Shown: one piece after another, positions 1-8,416 of the stretch
Position numbering within the stretch: the stretch's first letter is position 1
How the letters are laid out: every line of letters starts with the position of its first letter
From: Muribaculaceae bacterium
GTDB lineage: Bacteria; Bacteroidota; Bacteroidia; Bacteroidales; Muribaculaceae
Direction of reading: 5' to 3'
DNA length: 23,884 nt
Assembly: GCA_009775195.1 (NCBI GenBank)
Contig: VSPF01000017.1
Location: 1 to 23,884, forward strand
Made by a program: the position numbers and the translations under genes
Notes under the pieces: generated by a model
Database searches by the model: none
The model's input: only the letters and a program-made list of their open reading frames with translations
What the model was told of the DNA's origin: nothing

Positions 1-82
1 CCTCCCCTTTTTTTTTTTTTTTGGTTTCTTTTGTTTTGCATCTTTCTCCCTCTGATTTTGCCTCTTGGCCCCTAACTTTTTG

Positions 83-1000
83 TCAGTTTACTTTGTATTT
101 TGTGCAGCCGGTTGCGAAGAAGTCGGCAATCTGGCGTGCGGCGGCTACGCCGGCGTTGAGGTTGGCCTCGGCTGTCTGGGCACCACTCTTCTTGGGGGTG
201 AAGAATACGCGGTCGGCAAAGCGTTCGAGCAGTACGTCGGCATTGCCGGGGCGCACGTCGGCAAAGTATTTGAGGTCGGGTCGCTCGGCGAGTACTTCTT
301 CGAGCTCGGCCTCGTTGATGACTTCCTTGCGGGCGGTGTTGATTAGTACGGCGCCCTTGGGCATGGCGGCGATGAGTTCGCGCCCGATGCTACCTTTGGT
401 CTCGGCAGTGGCGGGGATGTGGATTGACACGAAGTCGTTTCCGCTATACAGGGCCTTTAGGTCGGGGGCCACGGCCACGCCGGCCTCGGTGATGACTTCG
501 GCAGGGCAGTAGGGGTCGAAGGCTGTGACAGTCATGTCGAAGCCCTTGGCCTTGGGTGCCACGTGGCGGCTGACGGCTCCGAAGGCATGGAGGCCCAGGC
601 GTTTGCCGCCGAGTTCGAAGCCCGTTGTGCCGGCATATTTGTTGCGTGCGGCCATGATTGCCATGCCCATTACGAGCTCGGCAACGGCGTTGGCGTTCTG
701 ACCGGGTGTGTTCTCGACTACTATTCCGGCGTCGGCAGCGGCCTTGAGGTCGATGTTGTCGTATCCGGCTCCGGCTCGAACTATGATTTTTAGTACTGGG
801 GCGGCGGCTATGACGGCTGCGTCGACAATGTCGCTGCGCACAATCAGGGCATTGGCTGTTGCCACGGCTTTGTGGAGCTCGTCGGCACTTTTATATTTCT
901 CGAGAAGGGTCACTGTGTGGCCGGCATCTTCGAGCACGCCTCGCATTTGGGCGACAGCGGCGGCCGAAAATGGTTTCTCGGTGGCTATGAGTACGTTCAT
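83..1000 (-). CDS. serA: D-3-phosphoglycerate dehydrogenase, short form with Lys at the catalytic His site
   Basis: 305 residues. It oxidises 3-phosphoglycerate to 3-phosphohydroxypyruvate with NAD+ in the cytoplasm, the first step of serine synthesis. The fold is that of a D-2-hydroxyacid dehydrogenase: an N-terminal substrate domain (1-100) with RAGAGYDNID at 75-84, an NAD domain (about 100-280), and a return to the substrate domain. The nucleotide loop reads LHAFGAVSR (137-145) instead of the usual GxGxxG. The catalytic Arg is R224 in NTARKE. The usual TPHxGA reads TPKKSGA (268-274), so Lys270 replaces the catalytic His; this is known for the short 'type IIIK' enzymes, for example that of Entamoeba. 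No ACT or ASB regulatory domain follows, so no serine feedback site is visible. The start lies 24 bp downstream of the serC stop, so the two are almost certainly co-transcribed. Function is assigned from family and neighbour. Confidence 0.95.
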   Translation of the reverse strand: MNVLIATEKPFSAAAVAQMRGVLEDAGHTVTLLEKYKSADELHKAVATANALIVRSDIVDAAVIAAAPVLKIIVRAGAGYDNIDLKAAADAGIVVENTPGQNANAVAELVMGMAIMAARNKYAGTTGFELGGKRLGLHAFGAVSRHVAPKAKGFDMTVTAFDPYCPAEVITEAGVAVAPDLKALYSGNDFVSIHIPATAETKGSIGRELIAAMPKGAVLINTARKEVINEAELEEVLAERPDLKYFADVRPGNADVLLERFADRVFFTPKKSGAQTAEANLNAGVAAARQIADFFATGCTKYKVN

Positions 1001-1024
1001 TGTTACTTGCCTTGGGGTTGTAAA

Positions 1025-2095
1025 TCAGTGGGTAGCCTCGAAGTCGTGCATGGCCTCGACGAGTACTTTCACACTCTCGATGGGCAGGGCGTTGTAGAGC
1101 GAGGCACGGAAGCCGCCGACGCTGCGGTGACCCTTGATGCCGACGATGCCGCGTGCGCTGCAGAAGTCGATGAAGTCTTTTTCAAGCTCCTTATATTCGG
1201 GCGTCATTACGAAGCAAACATTCATAATCGAGCGGTCGGCCGGGTCTGTGACAGTGCCTCGGAACATCTTGCTCTCGTCGATTGCCTCGTAGAGCATGGC
1301 GGCTTTTTCGAGGTCGCGACGCTCGAGTTCCTTGATACCGCCGAGCTGTTTGTAGTAGCGTAGTGTCTGCAAGGCAGAGAATATGGGCAACACGGGAGGA
1401 GTGTTGAACATCGACCCTTTTTTGATATGGGTGCGATAGTCGAGCATGGTGGGAATGGGGCGGTCGACGTGGCCGAGGGCATCTTCGCGCACGATGACGA
1501 GTGTCACGCCGGCGGGGGCGAGATTTTTCTGCGCTCCGGCATAGATTGCGTCGTAGTTGCTGAAATCGATGGGACGAGAGAAAATATCAGAACTCATATC
1601 GGCAACTACGCGGCATGGCACGTCGGGGTCAACACGTGTCTCGGTGCCGTATATGGTGTTGTTGCTGGTGTAGTGGAAGTAGTCGACGTCGGCCGGGACA
1701 ACAAACCCTTTGGGTATGTAGGTATATCCGTCTTCTTTCGACGATGCCACAACGTCGACCTCGCCAAAGAGGCGGGCTTCCTTTATGGCGTTCGAGGCCC
1801 ATGTGCCCGTGTCGAGATATGCGGCACGTTTGGCGAGGAGGTTGTAGGGTATCATGCAGAACTGCATGGAAGCACCACCGCCGAGCCAGAGCACTTCGAA
1901 ACCGGCTGGTATGTCGAGAAGCTCTTTTACCAAGGCTGTAGCCTCGTCGATAACGGCCTGGAATTCTTTGCTGCGGTGCGACACCTCGAGCACTGACAAT
2001 CCTGTGCCGGCAAAATTGAGGATGGCGTCGGCCGTATTCTGGATTGTATACTCGCTCAGTATCGACGGCCCGGCGTAAAAGTTGTGTTTCTTCAT
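1025..2095 (-). CDS. serC: Phosphoserine aminotransferase
   Basis: 356 residues. It is a PLP enzyme that transfers the amino group of glutamate to 3-phosphohydroxypyruvate, giving phosphoserine, the second step of serine synthesis; many members also serve pyridoxine synthesis. The N-terminus KKHNFYAGPSIL is the family signature. D166 in VADMSSD should contact the PLP ring nitrogen, and K190 in YAGAQKNLAP should form the Schiff base. The C-terminal HRSVGGFRASLYNALP is also typical. An in-frame ATG at 2173 would add 26 residues, but it lies upstream of a well-formed promoter at 2126-2157, so the start at 2095 is correct and leaves a leader of roughly 25 bases. serA follows after 24 bp. Confidence 0.96.
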   Translation of the reverse strand: MKKHNFYAGPSILSEYTIQNTADAILNFAGTGLSVLEVSHRSKEFQAVIDEATALVKELLDIPAGFEVLWLGGGASMQFCMIPYNLLAKRAAYLDTGTWASNAIKEARLFGEVDVVASSKEDGYTYIPKGFVVPADVDYFHYTSNNTIYGTETRVDPDVPCRVVADMSSDIFSRPIDFSNYDAIYAGAQKNLAPAGVTLVIVREDALGHVDRPIPTMLDYRTHIKKGSMFNTPPVLPIFSALQTLRYYKQLGGIKELERRDLEKAAMLYEAIDESKMFRGTVTDPADRSIMNVCFVMTPEYKELEKDFIDFCSARGIVGIKGHRSVGGFRASLYNALPIESVKVLVEAMHDFEATH

Positions 2096-2125
2096 AAAGT
2101 AGTTTTTAGAGTTAGATCTGCACTG

Positions 2126-2157
2126 CAAATTTAAGCATTGCCTTTCAATTGTGCAAA
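2126..2157 (-). promoter_or_regulatory. Bacteroidetes-type promoter for serC-serA
   Basis: On the minus strand the -33 element TTTG (2154-2157) is followed after 20 bases by TAAATTTG (2126-2133), matching the TTTG/TAnnTTTG consensus of the Bacteroidetes housekeeping sigma factor. It lies about 30 bases upstream of the chosen serC start and rules out the longer upstream reading of serC. Confidence 0.8.
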
Positions 2158-2387
2158 CAAAAGTTTGCTTCAATTTCTATCGTCAGAAACCGATGAGATA
2201 GACAAGCTATTATTTAGATAATATCGGCATAGACAAAAAATCTTTGCAAATTTTTGAAAATATTGTTGTACTATTAAAATTTTTGCCTAAATTTGCAAAA
2301 CATACGAAAGAACAGTAAGCTAATAGCGCACAATAGTCTACAAAGCAACTATTTTTTCAGACAACTATTACCCCGATATATCATCGT

Positions 2388-2415
2388 CCCTCGTTGAAAA
2401 AGTATTCAGCGAGGG
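2388..2415 (-). terminator. Hairpin downstream of the YqgE gene, possible terminator
   Basis: Arms of 11 bases (2388-2398 and 2405-2415, CCCTCGTTGAA and TTCAGCGAGGG) pair with one G-T type mismatch around a 6-base loop. It begins 27 bp past the stop of the YqgE gene. No clear T-run follows on the minus strand, so it may be a weak or factor-dependent terminator, or an mRNA 3' stabiliser. Confidence 0.45.
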
Positions 2416-2442
2416 GCGACGTATGATTCTTTTGTGATAGCA

Positions 2443-3051
2443 TTAGTTTGCGCTTACATTGCGCGGCAGCAGTGTCCAGGGGCGGTACGCCGGTCCGAGA
2501 GAGCGCACGGCCCGGTGCCAGTAACTGTCGCCGACGGTGCGCAGCAGGTCGGCGGGGCATTGCGGCGTGGGGGCGAGGGCCCAGCTTTCTTGTCGCAGTT
2601 CTCGTTCGAGCTGCCCCTCGGTCCAGTTGCTGTAGCCCACAAAGAAGCGCACGGCGCCTTCGGTAGGATAGCCGGAGTTTACGTAGGCTATGACGGCGTC
2701 GAAGTCGCCGCCGACATAGATGCCGGGGGCATAGCTGCGTGCGTTGGGTATGATGTCGCTACCGAGGGTGTGAAGGAAATAGAGCCTGTCCTGGCCGAGC
2801 GGCCCGCCGCAAAACACAGGTATGCGTGCCTGGGTCTCGATGCCTTCGAGGAGTTCGCCGAGCAGGTATTCGGTGCGGTTGTTCATCACTACTCCCGTTG
2901 CGCCTTCGTCGGGTACGTAGTCGATTAACGACACTACCCCGTGATTGAAATAACCCTCGCGCATAAAAGGTTCGGCTACGAGGAGTCCGCCTGCTGTCGG
3001 AGTCTGACTCGGGCTCTTTACCCGGAAGAGGTTGGTGGTAATGTCTTTCAT
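2443..3051 (-). CDS. yqgE: YqgE/AlgH family protein (UPF0301)
   Basis: 202 residues, slightly longer than the usual 185-195. The family signature is clear: GGLLVAEPFM near 21-30, FNHGVVSLIDY, then GATGVVMNNRTEYLLGELLEG, and a central FCGGPLGQDRLYFLHT. Cytoplasmic, with no signal peptide or membrane segment. The biochemical role is not firmly known; the Pseudomonas member AlgH was linked to alginate regulation, and other members sit near redox or nucleic-acid maintenance genes. It stands apart: 347 bp separate it from serC, which has its own promoter, and the neighbouring upstream gene ends in a strong terminator. I find no standard promoter in the 80 bp upstream. Confidence 0.88.
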   Translation of the reverse strand: MKDITTNLFRVKSPSQTPTAGGLLVAEPFMREGYFNHGVVSLIDYVPDEGATGVVMNNRTEYLLGELLEGIETQARIPVFCGGPLGQDRLYFLHTLGSDIIPNARSYAPGIYVGGDFDAVIAYVNSGYPTEGAVRFFVGYSNWTEGQLERELRQESWALAPTPQCPADLLRTVGDSYWHRAVRSLGPAYRPWTLLPRNVSAN

Positions 3052-3125
3052 CTCTGTATCAGTTTGAAACGTTGATAATATAACTAACTAACACATATAT
3101 ACACGCTTTGGTTTGCTTGTGGGTA

Positions 3126-3162
3126 TATAAAAATCGCGGCCCCCATAACCGGGGGCCGCGAT
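3126..3162 (-). terminator. Rho-independent terminator after the 1050-residue secreted protein
   Basis: A perfect 12-bp stem (ATCGCGGCCCCC at 3133-3144 with its complement at 3151-3162) closes a 6-base loop. Read on the minus strand it is followed directly by TTTTTATA. It begins about 20 bases past the stop codon at 3183 and isolates the secreted-protein operon from the YqgE gene. Confidence 0.9.
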
Positions 3163-3182
3163 GACTGTGTCGATGTAAAGCG

Positions 3183-6100
3183 TTACTTGATTATCGCCTT
3201 GACGGCTTTTGCTCCTTTGACAATGATATATAGGCCGGGTGTCGCCATTTCACTGTCGACACGTACACCGTCGAGCCTGTAAAGTACTGTCGTAGAATCG
3301 ATGTCGGCAGCATTGATTTGTTCGATGCCGCTATATGCGATGTGCACGCTGGCAGTATTACTCGGGGCTACGGCGCCGTGGTTGTAGACAGGCACGACTA
3401 CATATTCGAAGTCGTAGTCGCCGTCGGCCGTATCGTCGTTGAACGGCTTATGTGTGAAGCTCGTATCGGTGGTAGTGCCGGTTTTCTCTCCGTTGCAGAA
3501 TACTTCGTAGTGGTCTATGGCCAGGTCGGCAGGCTGGGTGGGAGCGGCTTCATAGGTTACGTCGTCGATAAAGAGGGCAACGGTGTCGTAGCTGTTGTGA
3601 TGTATGGCAAAATATTTTGCTCCGGCAGGGAGGGTTACGGTATATTGAGTCCAAACTTCGGGTACTGTACCATCCAGGAATGTACCTTCTATTGTTTCAA
3701 CCTTTGTGGTGAAGCTGTCGGGAGCGTTGTCGGTTGTAGAGTAATAAACCTCGAATGTCTCGGGCCATGTTGTCGAGAAACTTTTAGCCCAGAAGGTGAC
3801 GGTCTGGGCGTTGCCCGACAATTCGGGAGATATGAGCCAGTTGTCGTTTACGGCACCTTGCGCACTCACGCCGAGCATAAATCGCTGGCCGCTATGGGCA
3901 ACTGCGTCGGGTTGGAAGCTTTCGGGAATATTGGCTACAACATTGTCGAAGAGCTGGAATGCCAACGGCATTGTCTGGTAGGGATTGTAGAACTCGCGGA
4001 ATACATTGTAAGTCTTTACTCCGTCGCCGTCGTGCACTGTCCATGCTCCGGCACCGCTAATCGACATCGGTGTGTAGTCGGGGTTTTCGAAGTCTTCGGT
4101 CAAGGTTTCGGGCGTAGGTTCGCCAATGACGGGTTTGCTCCATGTCAGTGTGATTTCGTTGCCGTTGACTGTCGCCGACAGGTCGGTGATAGTGGCAAAC
4201 GAAGCACGGCTCACGGCGATGGTGGCCTTGCGCTCGTTGTCGGCCGGGGTTGCGTCGCCGGCGAGGGTGGCTTTGAAGCATATGGCAAGCTGGTCGGGTG
4301 CGTTGAGGGGCACTTCGTATTCAAAGGTGTAATCGGCAAACCCGTTGGGGGCGATTTCTTCACCGGTTTCGGCTTTGACACTCTTGCCGTTGATTTCCCA
4401 ACTTATCGAGGGCACAGCCGGCAGCGTGCCGAGATTTTCAACGTGTGCGGTATATTTTATAGTGTTGCCGACCTTGGTGTTGGTTGCACCGGTCATGGTC
4501 ACGATGTGAAGGTCTTTTTCGGCAAGGTCGCGTACTCGTATATTGTCGAGAGGTATGCTCCATGTGTGTTCGTCGTCGTTGTCTCGGGCGATTAAGAGCA
4601 GTTCGAACATCACAACGCCGGCATCTTTATATTTGTCGAGGGCGATGCGAGCCTGCGTCCATGCGGTGGTGGGCTTGGCTTTGAGGTCGATAGTCTCGAT
4701 AGTTTCGAGGTTTTCAAGGTCGGTACCGGCAAGAACCTCTATCACGTTGCCCTGGCCCTGATACCAGAACTCGAGCACCGGGTGGGCGGCGGCAGATATG
4801 TCGGCGCGTATAGATATGAGTCCGTATCTTACGTCGGTTTCATAGGGTAGCCAGAAGTAGAAGCCGTTGTCGCCGTCTTGCGATGCCAGTGGCTTGGGTG
4901 CCTCGGGGTCTTCGGGGTCGAAGAGCGATGCGAAATAATCGTCGGTAATTGTACCCATCTGCTGTCCGCCCTGTGTCGATGACTGGTCGGAGAGCCACAT
5001 GCCGTCGTAAATACCGCCGGCAAACGACTCAGTGAAGGGCAGAGGCGAAGGCTTGCCGACAATAGCGATGTTCGAGGTGTTATCAAGCGAGTAGTTTTCG
5101 CCATATCCGGCTGTAACCTGGTATGCAAAGAAATCTTGACCGTTCAGTTCCGGGTAACTCAATGTATACGAAGTCTCGCCAGTCTGGGCTATGGCGGGGT
5201 CGTAATATGAGCCGAAGGCATCGAATATATAATATGTCACGGCCTCGGGGTCGACATATCCGCCATGTTCGCCCGTCTCGCCGACGGCGTCCCACGACAG
5301 TGTGGCTGTCATGAAGTCTTTGCTTACAGTGAGGTGTACATTCTCGGGTGCGAGTGGGGTGTCGGGGCCGGCCCAGATGCTCTTATATTCGATTTTGTCG
5401 CTTGCCACATCTCCTACATAGGCTACGGCGGTAAAGCGGTTGTTGATGCCGGCATAGAGTTCGACATCTTGTGTGATTACCTGGCCCGGCTTTACGTTCT
5501 CGAATGTGAATTTGTCAACTTCCCAACGCGAGGTGAGCACTACCTTGGTGATTTCGGTAAGGTCTTTGCCACCCTTGGTCTTGGTCGGGGCGGTGTAGGT
5601 CAGAGTGGCCTTGAGTTCGCCTTTGGGGGCGAGTTCGTAGGTCAGAGTGCCCGATTCCGGTGGGTCGACAACGACAGGAGGCTCTACCGAACCTGCTTTT
5701 ACACTGACATTTGTCAGTTTGGTAGCACTCTTCATTGCCTTGGTGGTGGTGCTGTGGAAGCCGATATAATAATAGCCTTCTTCGGCGATGGGGCAGTTGA
5801 ACTCGTATTTGGTCATGTCTTTGACGGTGAATTTTGTCGTAGGCATTATTTCGGTCGTCATAGCCTCGACAGTGGGTGCGGTACCCATTTTTACATCGAG
5901 TTCGACACCGGTGCCAGACATGTAGCCTAATTCGAAACTTAATACATAGTCGCCGGGAGTCATATGGATAGGCACTGTAATCAGCCAGTCATTGTTGGCA
6001 TCGATTTCGTTGGGTGCCATGCACGACCCATAGCCATTGGTGGCTCCGACTTTCCACGTACGACTGTCGTTGTCAACATTTATGATTGTATAGTTGGGGG

Positions 6101-6335
6101 TCTCTGCACTGCCATTTTTACCAAGGTCGTGAGTAAAGGGAACTTCTACAGCGTTTGCCGGGGCTTCGACCTTGGCGGCAAGCATTGTTTTGGGTTTGGC
6201 TGTCAGCGAGTGGCCGGCTGTGTTGAGAGTTTTGATAGAGCCGGCTCCGGCCCCGGTGATACGTTGGTAGGGCTGCTGTGCCGACAGCGACATGGCCGCT
6301 GTCAACACGAGGCATAGTAGAGATGACTTTTTCAT
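3183..6335 (-). CDS. Secreted multidomain adhesin-like protein (choice-of-anchor J, fibronectin III, type-IX-like tail)
   Basis: 1050 residues. A signal peptide (1-19, ending SLSAQ) is followed by a beta-rich domain (about 65-215), a linker rich in Pro and Val, fibronectin III-like stretches (about 330-425, 710-750 and near 930-1000), and two regions resembling choice-of-anchor J/cleaved-adhesin jelly rolls: about 430-605, opening LPFTESF and ending LDNIRVRD, and about 755-925, opening LTEDFENPDY with NDNWLISPEL and ending FIDDVTYE. A CARDB-like domain (about 608-700) separates them. The last 35 residues (VLYRLDGVRV...GLYIIVKGAKAVK) match the short C-terminal tail seen on many Bacteroidetes secreted proteins and related to type A type-IX sorting domains. 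Likely surface-exposed or released; ligand unknown. It starts 15 bp after the 437-residue gene, so the two share an operon. Confidence 0.85.
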   Translation of the reverse strand: MKKSSLLCLVLTAAMSLSAQQPYQRITGAGAGSIKTLNTAGHSLTAKPKTMLAAKVEAPANAVEVPFTHDLGKNGSAETPNYTIINVDNDSRTWKVGATNGYGSCMAPNEIDANNDWLITVPIHMTPGDYVLSFELGYMSGTGVELDVKMGTAPTVEAMTTEIMPTTKFTVKDMTKYEFNCPIAEEGYYYIGFHSTTTKAMKSATKLTNVSVKAGSVEPPVVVDPPESGTLTYELAPKGELKATLTYTAPTKTKGGKDLTEITKVVLTSRWEVDKFTFENVKPGQVITQDVELYAGINNRFTAVAYVGDVASDKIEYKSIWAGPDTPLAPENVHLTVSKDFMTATLSWDAVGETGEHGGYVDPEAVTYYIFDAFGSYYDPAIAQTGETSYTLSYPELNGQDFFAYQVTAGYGENYSLDNTSNIAIVGKPSPLPFTESFAGGIYDGMWLSDQSSTQGGQQMGTITDDYFASLFDPEDPEAPKPLASQDGDNGFYFWLPYETDVRYGLISIRADISAAAHPVLEFWYQGQGNVIEVLAGTDLENLETIETIDLKAKPTTAWTQARIALDKYKDAGVVMFELLLIARDNDDEHTWSIPLDNIRVRDLAEKDLHIVTMTGATNTKVGNTIKYTAHVENLGTLPAVPSISWEINGKSVKAETGEEIAPNGFADYTFEYEVPLNAPDQLAICFKATLAGDATPADNERKATIAVSRASFATITDLSATVNGNEITLTWSKPVIGEPTPETLTEDFENPDYTPMSISGAGAWTVHDGDGVKTYNVFREFYNPYQTMPLAFQLFDNVVANIPESFQPDAVAHSGQRFMLGVSAQGAVNDNWLISPELSGNAQTVTFWAKSFSTTWPETFEVYYSTTDNAPDSFTTKVETIEGTFLDGTVPEVWTQYTVTLPAGAKYFAIHHNSYDTVALFIDDVTYEAAPTQPADLAIDHYEVFCNGEKTGTTTDTSFTHKPFNDDTADGDYDFEYVVVPVYNHGAVAPSNTASVHIAYSGIEQINAADIDSTTVLYRLDGVRVDSEMATPGLYIIVKGAKAVKAIIK

Positions 6336-6350
6336 AATGTATTGATGGAA

Positions 6351-7664
6351 TTAGAATTTTATCTTGAGAGCTTTGCCGCCTTTGACAATGATGTAGAGGC
6401 CGGTCGTGGGGTTTTCGACACGTCGCCCCTGCAGGTCGTAATATTCCTTGTGTGTATCGCCGTCGGTGATTACATTTTCGAGGCCCGATATCAGGCTGTA
6501 TTCTCCATAGGTGATTTTGTTTTCCGGGAAATACTGGTCCTCGTCGTAATCATATATTTTTGTTACTACTTCGGTCGTGTTGCCGTTGCTGTCATAAGTG
6601 TACTCGTAGGCGTATCCTTCGGCGAGTTCTTCGTAGCCGTCGCTGGCAACCTCGTAGAGCTCGTCTTTCACTACATCGCCGTGGTCGTTGAACTCTGACA
6701 CGATTTTTATGATAGACTGGGGCTTGGGTTTATAGTTGCCGTCTTCGTCGAAATATTCGGTTATGGTGACGGTGTAGCTGCCGTTGCTGTCGGTAATGGT
6801 CTTGACTGTCGAAACTCCCACCTGCGACGGGTCGGGATATGTCTCCTGTAGTGTGTAGCCGCCATTGTCATCGTAGGTGGCGATTATGTGGCCGTCTAAT
6901 TCGCTGTCGTAGTACACTTCGCACGAGGCCAGGCGGTTGTTGCCTTCGACATACGACAGCATGTCGGCCTCGGTCATCTGGCCGTCGGTGGCCGCCCATT
7001 TGATGTTACGGTATTCGAGGTCGTTGTACACTTCCCATGTAGTGCCGTCGCCCGACGGGCATGTGTAGTATGTCATGCTGGTAGCCTCTGTGGCGTTATT
7101 ATCGTAGGCCCACACGAGCTTGTAGCCCGGCAGCATAGTGTCGCCAAGGGGCAGGCTCTTGATTATCGTGGTTATATTGCCTCCGGCATTGCGGGTCACT
7201 TCGTTTGTCTCGCATCTGAAGTTTTCGACCCATGCGCCGTTTGTCCAGTCATAGCCCATGCGTACTATATAGTAGCTGTGAAGCACGGGGTCGTACTGAT
7301 AGGTCGATTTCGACTCGTTTTCCCACTCGGTGCCGTCCTCACTGTATGATTGCAACGATGTGAGCACTTGGTTGTAGTCATCGTAGGTCTTTTCGGTTTT
7401 GGTTGAGCCGTCTTCGCCCTCTACCAGTTCGAGAATAGCGTTTCCGCGCTCGTCGTAGGTAAAGCTTACTGTTCCGAGTTCCACCCACTCGCCGTCCATA
7501 TACATATACTCGGTCTGGGTGGCCGGGCGCCACAGAGGGGCCGACGGGGTCTTTGGTGCGAGGCGCACCGACTGTGCCTGTTTCTTGGCTGCGAACCGGG
7601 GGGCGGCGTATGAAATATTGCCGCAAAGTAACCCGCATAAAATTGCGAAGTAAAGTTTTTTCAT
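6351..7664 (-). CDS. Secreted YD-repeat-like protein with type-IX-like C-terminal tail
   Basis: 437 residues with a signal peptide (about 1-20, LLCGNISYAAP). The body is a series of beta-rich repeats with the sense FxYDxxGNxxxxxx, such as SFTYDERGNAILE near 67-80 and YEYTYDSNGNTTEVV near 350-365. They resemble YD/RHS-type or DUF3836-like repeats, but without the RHS core or toxin end. Tyr, Asp, Glu and Thr are abundant and Cys is scarce. The tail (EYYDLQGRRV...TGLYIIVKGGKALKIKF) is the same kind as on the downstream 1050-residue protein. It has its own promoter at 7732-7763 and leads the operon. I infer surface display or release; partner and target are unknown. Confidence 0.8.
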   Translation of the reverse strand: MKKLYFAILCGLLCGNISYAAPRFAAKKQAQSVRLAPKTPSAPLWRPATQTEYMYMDGEWVELGTVSFTYDERGNAILELVEGEDGSTKTEKTYDDYNQVLTSLQSYSEDGTEWENESKSTYQYDPVLHSYYIVRMGYDWTNGAWVENFRCETNEVTRNAGGNITTIIKSLPLGDTMLPGYKLVWAYDNNATEATSMTYYTCPSGDGTTWEVYNDLEYRNIKWAATDGQMTEADMLSYVEGNNRLASCEVYYDSELDGHIIATYDDNGGYTLQETYPDPSQVGVSTVKTITDSNGSYTVTITEYFDEDGNYKPKPQSIIKIVSEFNDHGDVVKDELYEVASDGYEELAEGYAYEYTYDSNGNTTEVVTKIYDYDEDQYFPENKITYGEYSLISGLENVITDGDTHKEYYDLQGRRVENPTTGLYIIVKGGKALKIKF

Positions 7665-7731
7665 AAGCAGTTCTGTCGAGAAATGATACTTATTGGTTGG
7701 AAATGATTGTCGTGAGACAACGGATTGGCTG

Positions 7732-7763
7732 CAAAGGTAGCATATTTCTCTTGTTTTGCCAAA
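7732..7763 (-). promoter_or_regulatory. Bacteroidetes-type promoter for the secreted-protein operon
   Basis: On the minus strand TTTG (7760-7763), a 20-base spacer, then TACCTTTG (7732-7739), an exact TAnnTTTG match. It lies about 68 bases upstream of the start at 7664. Confidence 0.8.
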
Positions 7764-7777
7764 TTTTTCTACTTTTG
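7745..7777 (+). promoter_or_regulatory. Tentative plus-strand promoter for the beta-barrel gene
   Basis: TACTTTTG (7770-7777) matches TAnnTTTG. The -33 element would be TTTC (7745-7748), one base off TTTG, with a 21-base spacer. It overlaps the divergent minus-strand promoter and would give a leader of about 85 bases, so the assignment is weak. Confidence 0.4.
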
Positions 7778-7868
7778 ATTTATTTTAAATAAATTCGTGC
7801 AAAAATGAACACTTTGCCCCGTCCGGTCGTTTTGATTTCATAAATTCTAACAAATTATATCATACATC

Positions 7869-8396
7869 ATGTTTAAGAAAGTAATCCTCGCCCTTGTCTT
7901 AGGTGCTGCGTCCCTTATGGGAGCCTCGGCCCAGAAAGCAGAAATAACAGCCTCGTATGGAGCTTATACCCAGATGGATGCTACTGATATGAAAGATGGC
8001 TGGAAGCATGTCAACACCGCCTGGGGCGCCCTCAATGTGGGGCTCAACTTCCGCGTGACGCCTAAAATATGGATTGGCCCGTCGTATACCTTCTCGTCAT
8101 CGACGACAAAGGGGGGCCCCGAGCATAGCAATGTGGCCTACCATGCCGTGATGCTCAATGGCCGCTATCACTACTACCGCAACAGCATCGTCTCGCTCTA
8201 TGCCAAGGTAGGTCTCGGCGTGGAATTCTCGTATATGCAGCCTCGCCACGACGACAGCTACACCAAGGCTTATTGTGCCTTCCAGATTGTTCCTGTCGGC
8301 GCACAGGTCGACCTCAGCCGCGACTGGGCCATGTTTGCCGAGGCCGGCTTCGGCGCCCAGGGCCTGTTCCAGTTCGGTTTCAAATATAAATTCTGA
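7869..8396 (+). CDS. Small outer-membrane beta-barrel protein
   Basis: 175 residues. A signal peptide (about 1-21, ending GASAQ) precedes alternating beta-strands rich in Gly, Tyr and Phe, and the chain ends with Phe (FQFGFKYKF), as expected for a barrel inserted by the BAM machinery. The length fits an eight-stranded OmpA/OmpW/OmpX-like barrel, 'porin family' in general annotation. No OmpA peptidoglycan-binding domain follows. Cargo or role is unknown. It is transcribed alone, divergently from the secreted-protein operon, and ends in a bidirectional terminator. Confidence 0.8.
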   Translation: MFKKVILALVLGAASLMGASAQKAEITASYGAYTQMDATDMKDGWKHVNTAWGALNVGLNFRVTPKIWIGPSYTFSSSTTKGGPEHSNVAYHAVMLNGRYHYYRNSIVSLYAKVGLGVEFSYMQPRHDDSYTKAYCAFQIVPVGAQVDLSRDWAMFAEAGFGAQGLFQFGFKYKF

Positions 8397-8416
8397 TTTT
8401 TCTTCTCATAACACGC

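Larger units (their letters stand above)
2096..2442. other. Intergenic region between serC and the YqgE gene
   Basis: 347 bp, AT-rich. It holds the serC promoter at 2126-2157 and a hairpin at 2388-2415 near the end of the YqgE gene. Between these (about 2160-2385) I see several TTTGCAAA-like words but no convincing gene, RNA or riboswitch. Confidence 0.7.

Noticed and set aside
563..1363. Long open frames opposite serA and serC
   Set aside because: They are antisense shadows of high-GC coding sequence with no independent domain, start context or promoter.
2096..2173. N-terminal extension of SerC from the ATG at 2173
   Set aside because: The extension lies across and upstream of the serC promoter, and SerC proteins begin KKHNFYAGP.
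2288..2295. TAAATTTG on the plus strand in the serC-YqgE gap
   Set aside because: No TTTG at 19-21 bases upstream and no plus-strand gene follows.
3318..4595. 425-codon plus-strand open frame opposite the 1050-residue gene
   Set aside because: Its residues (Val, Gly, Phe, Tyr rich) mirror the codons of the beta-rich protein on the other strand, and it has no signal peptide or recognisable domain.
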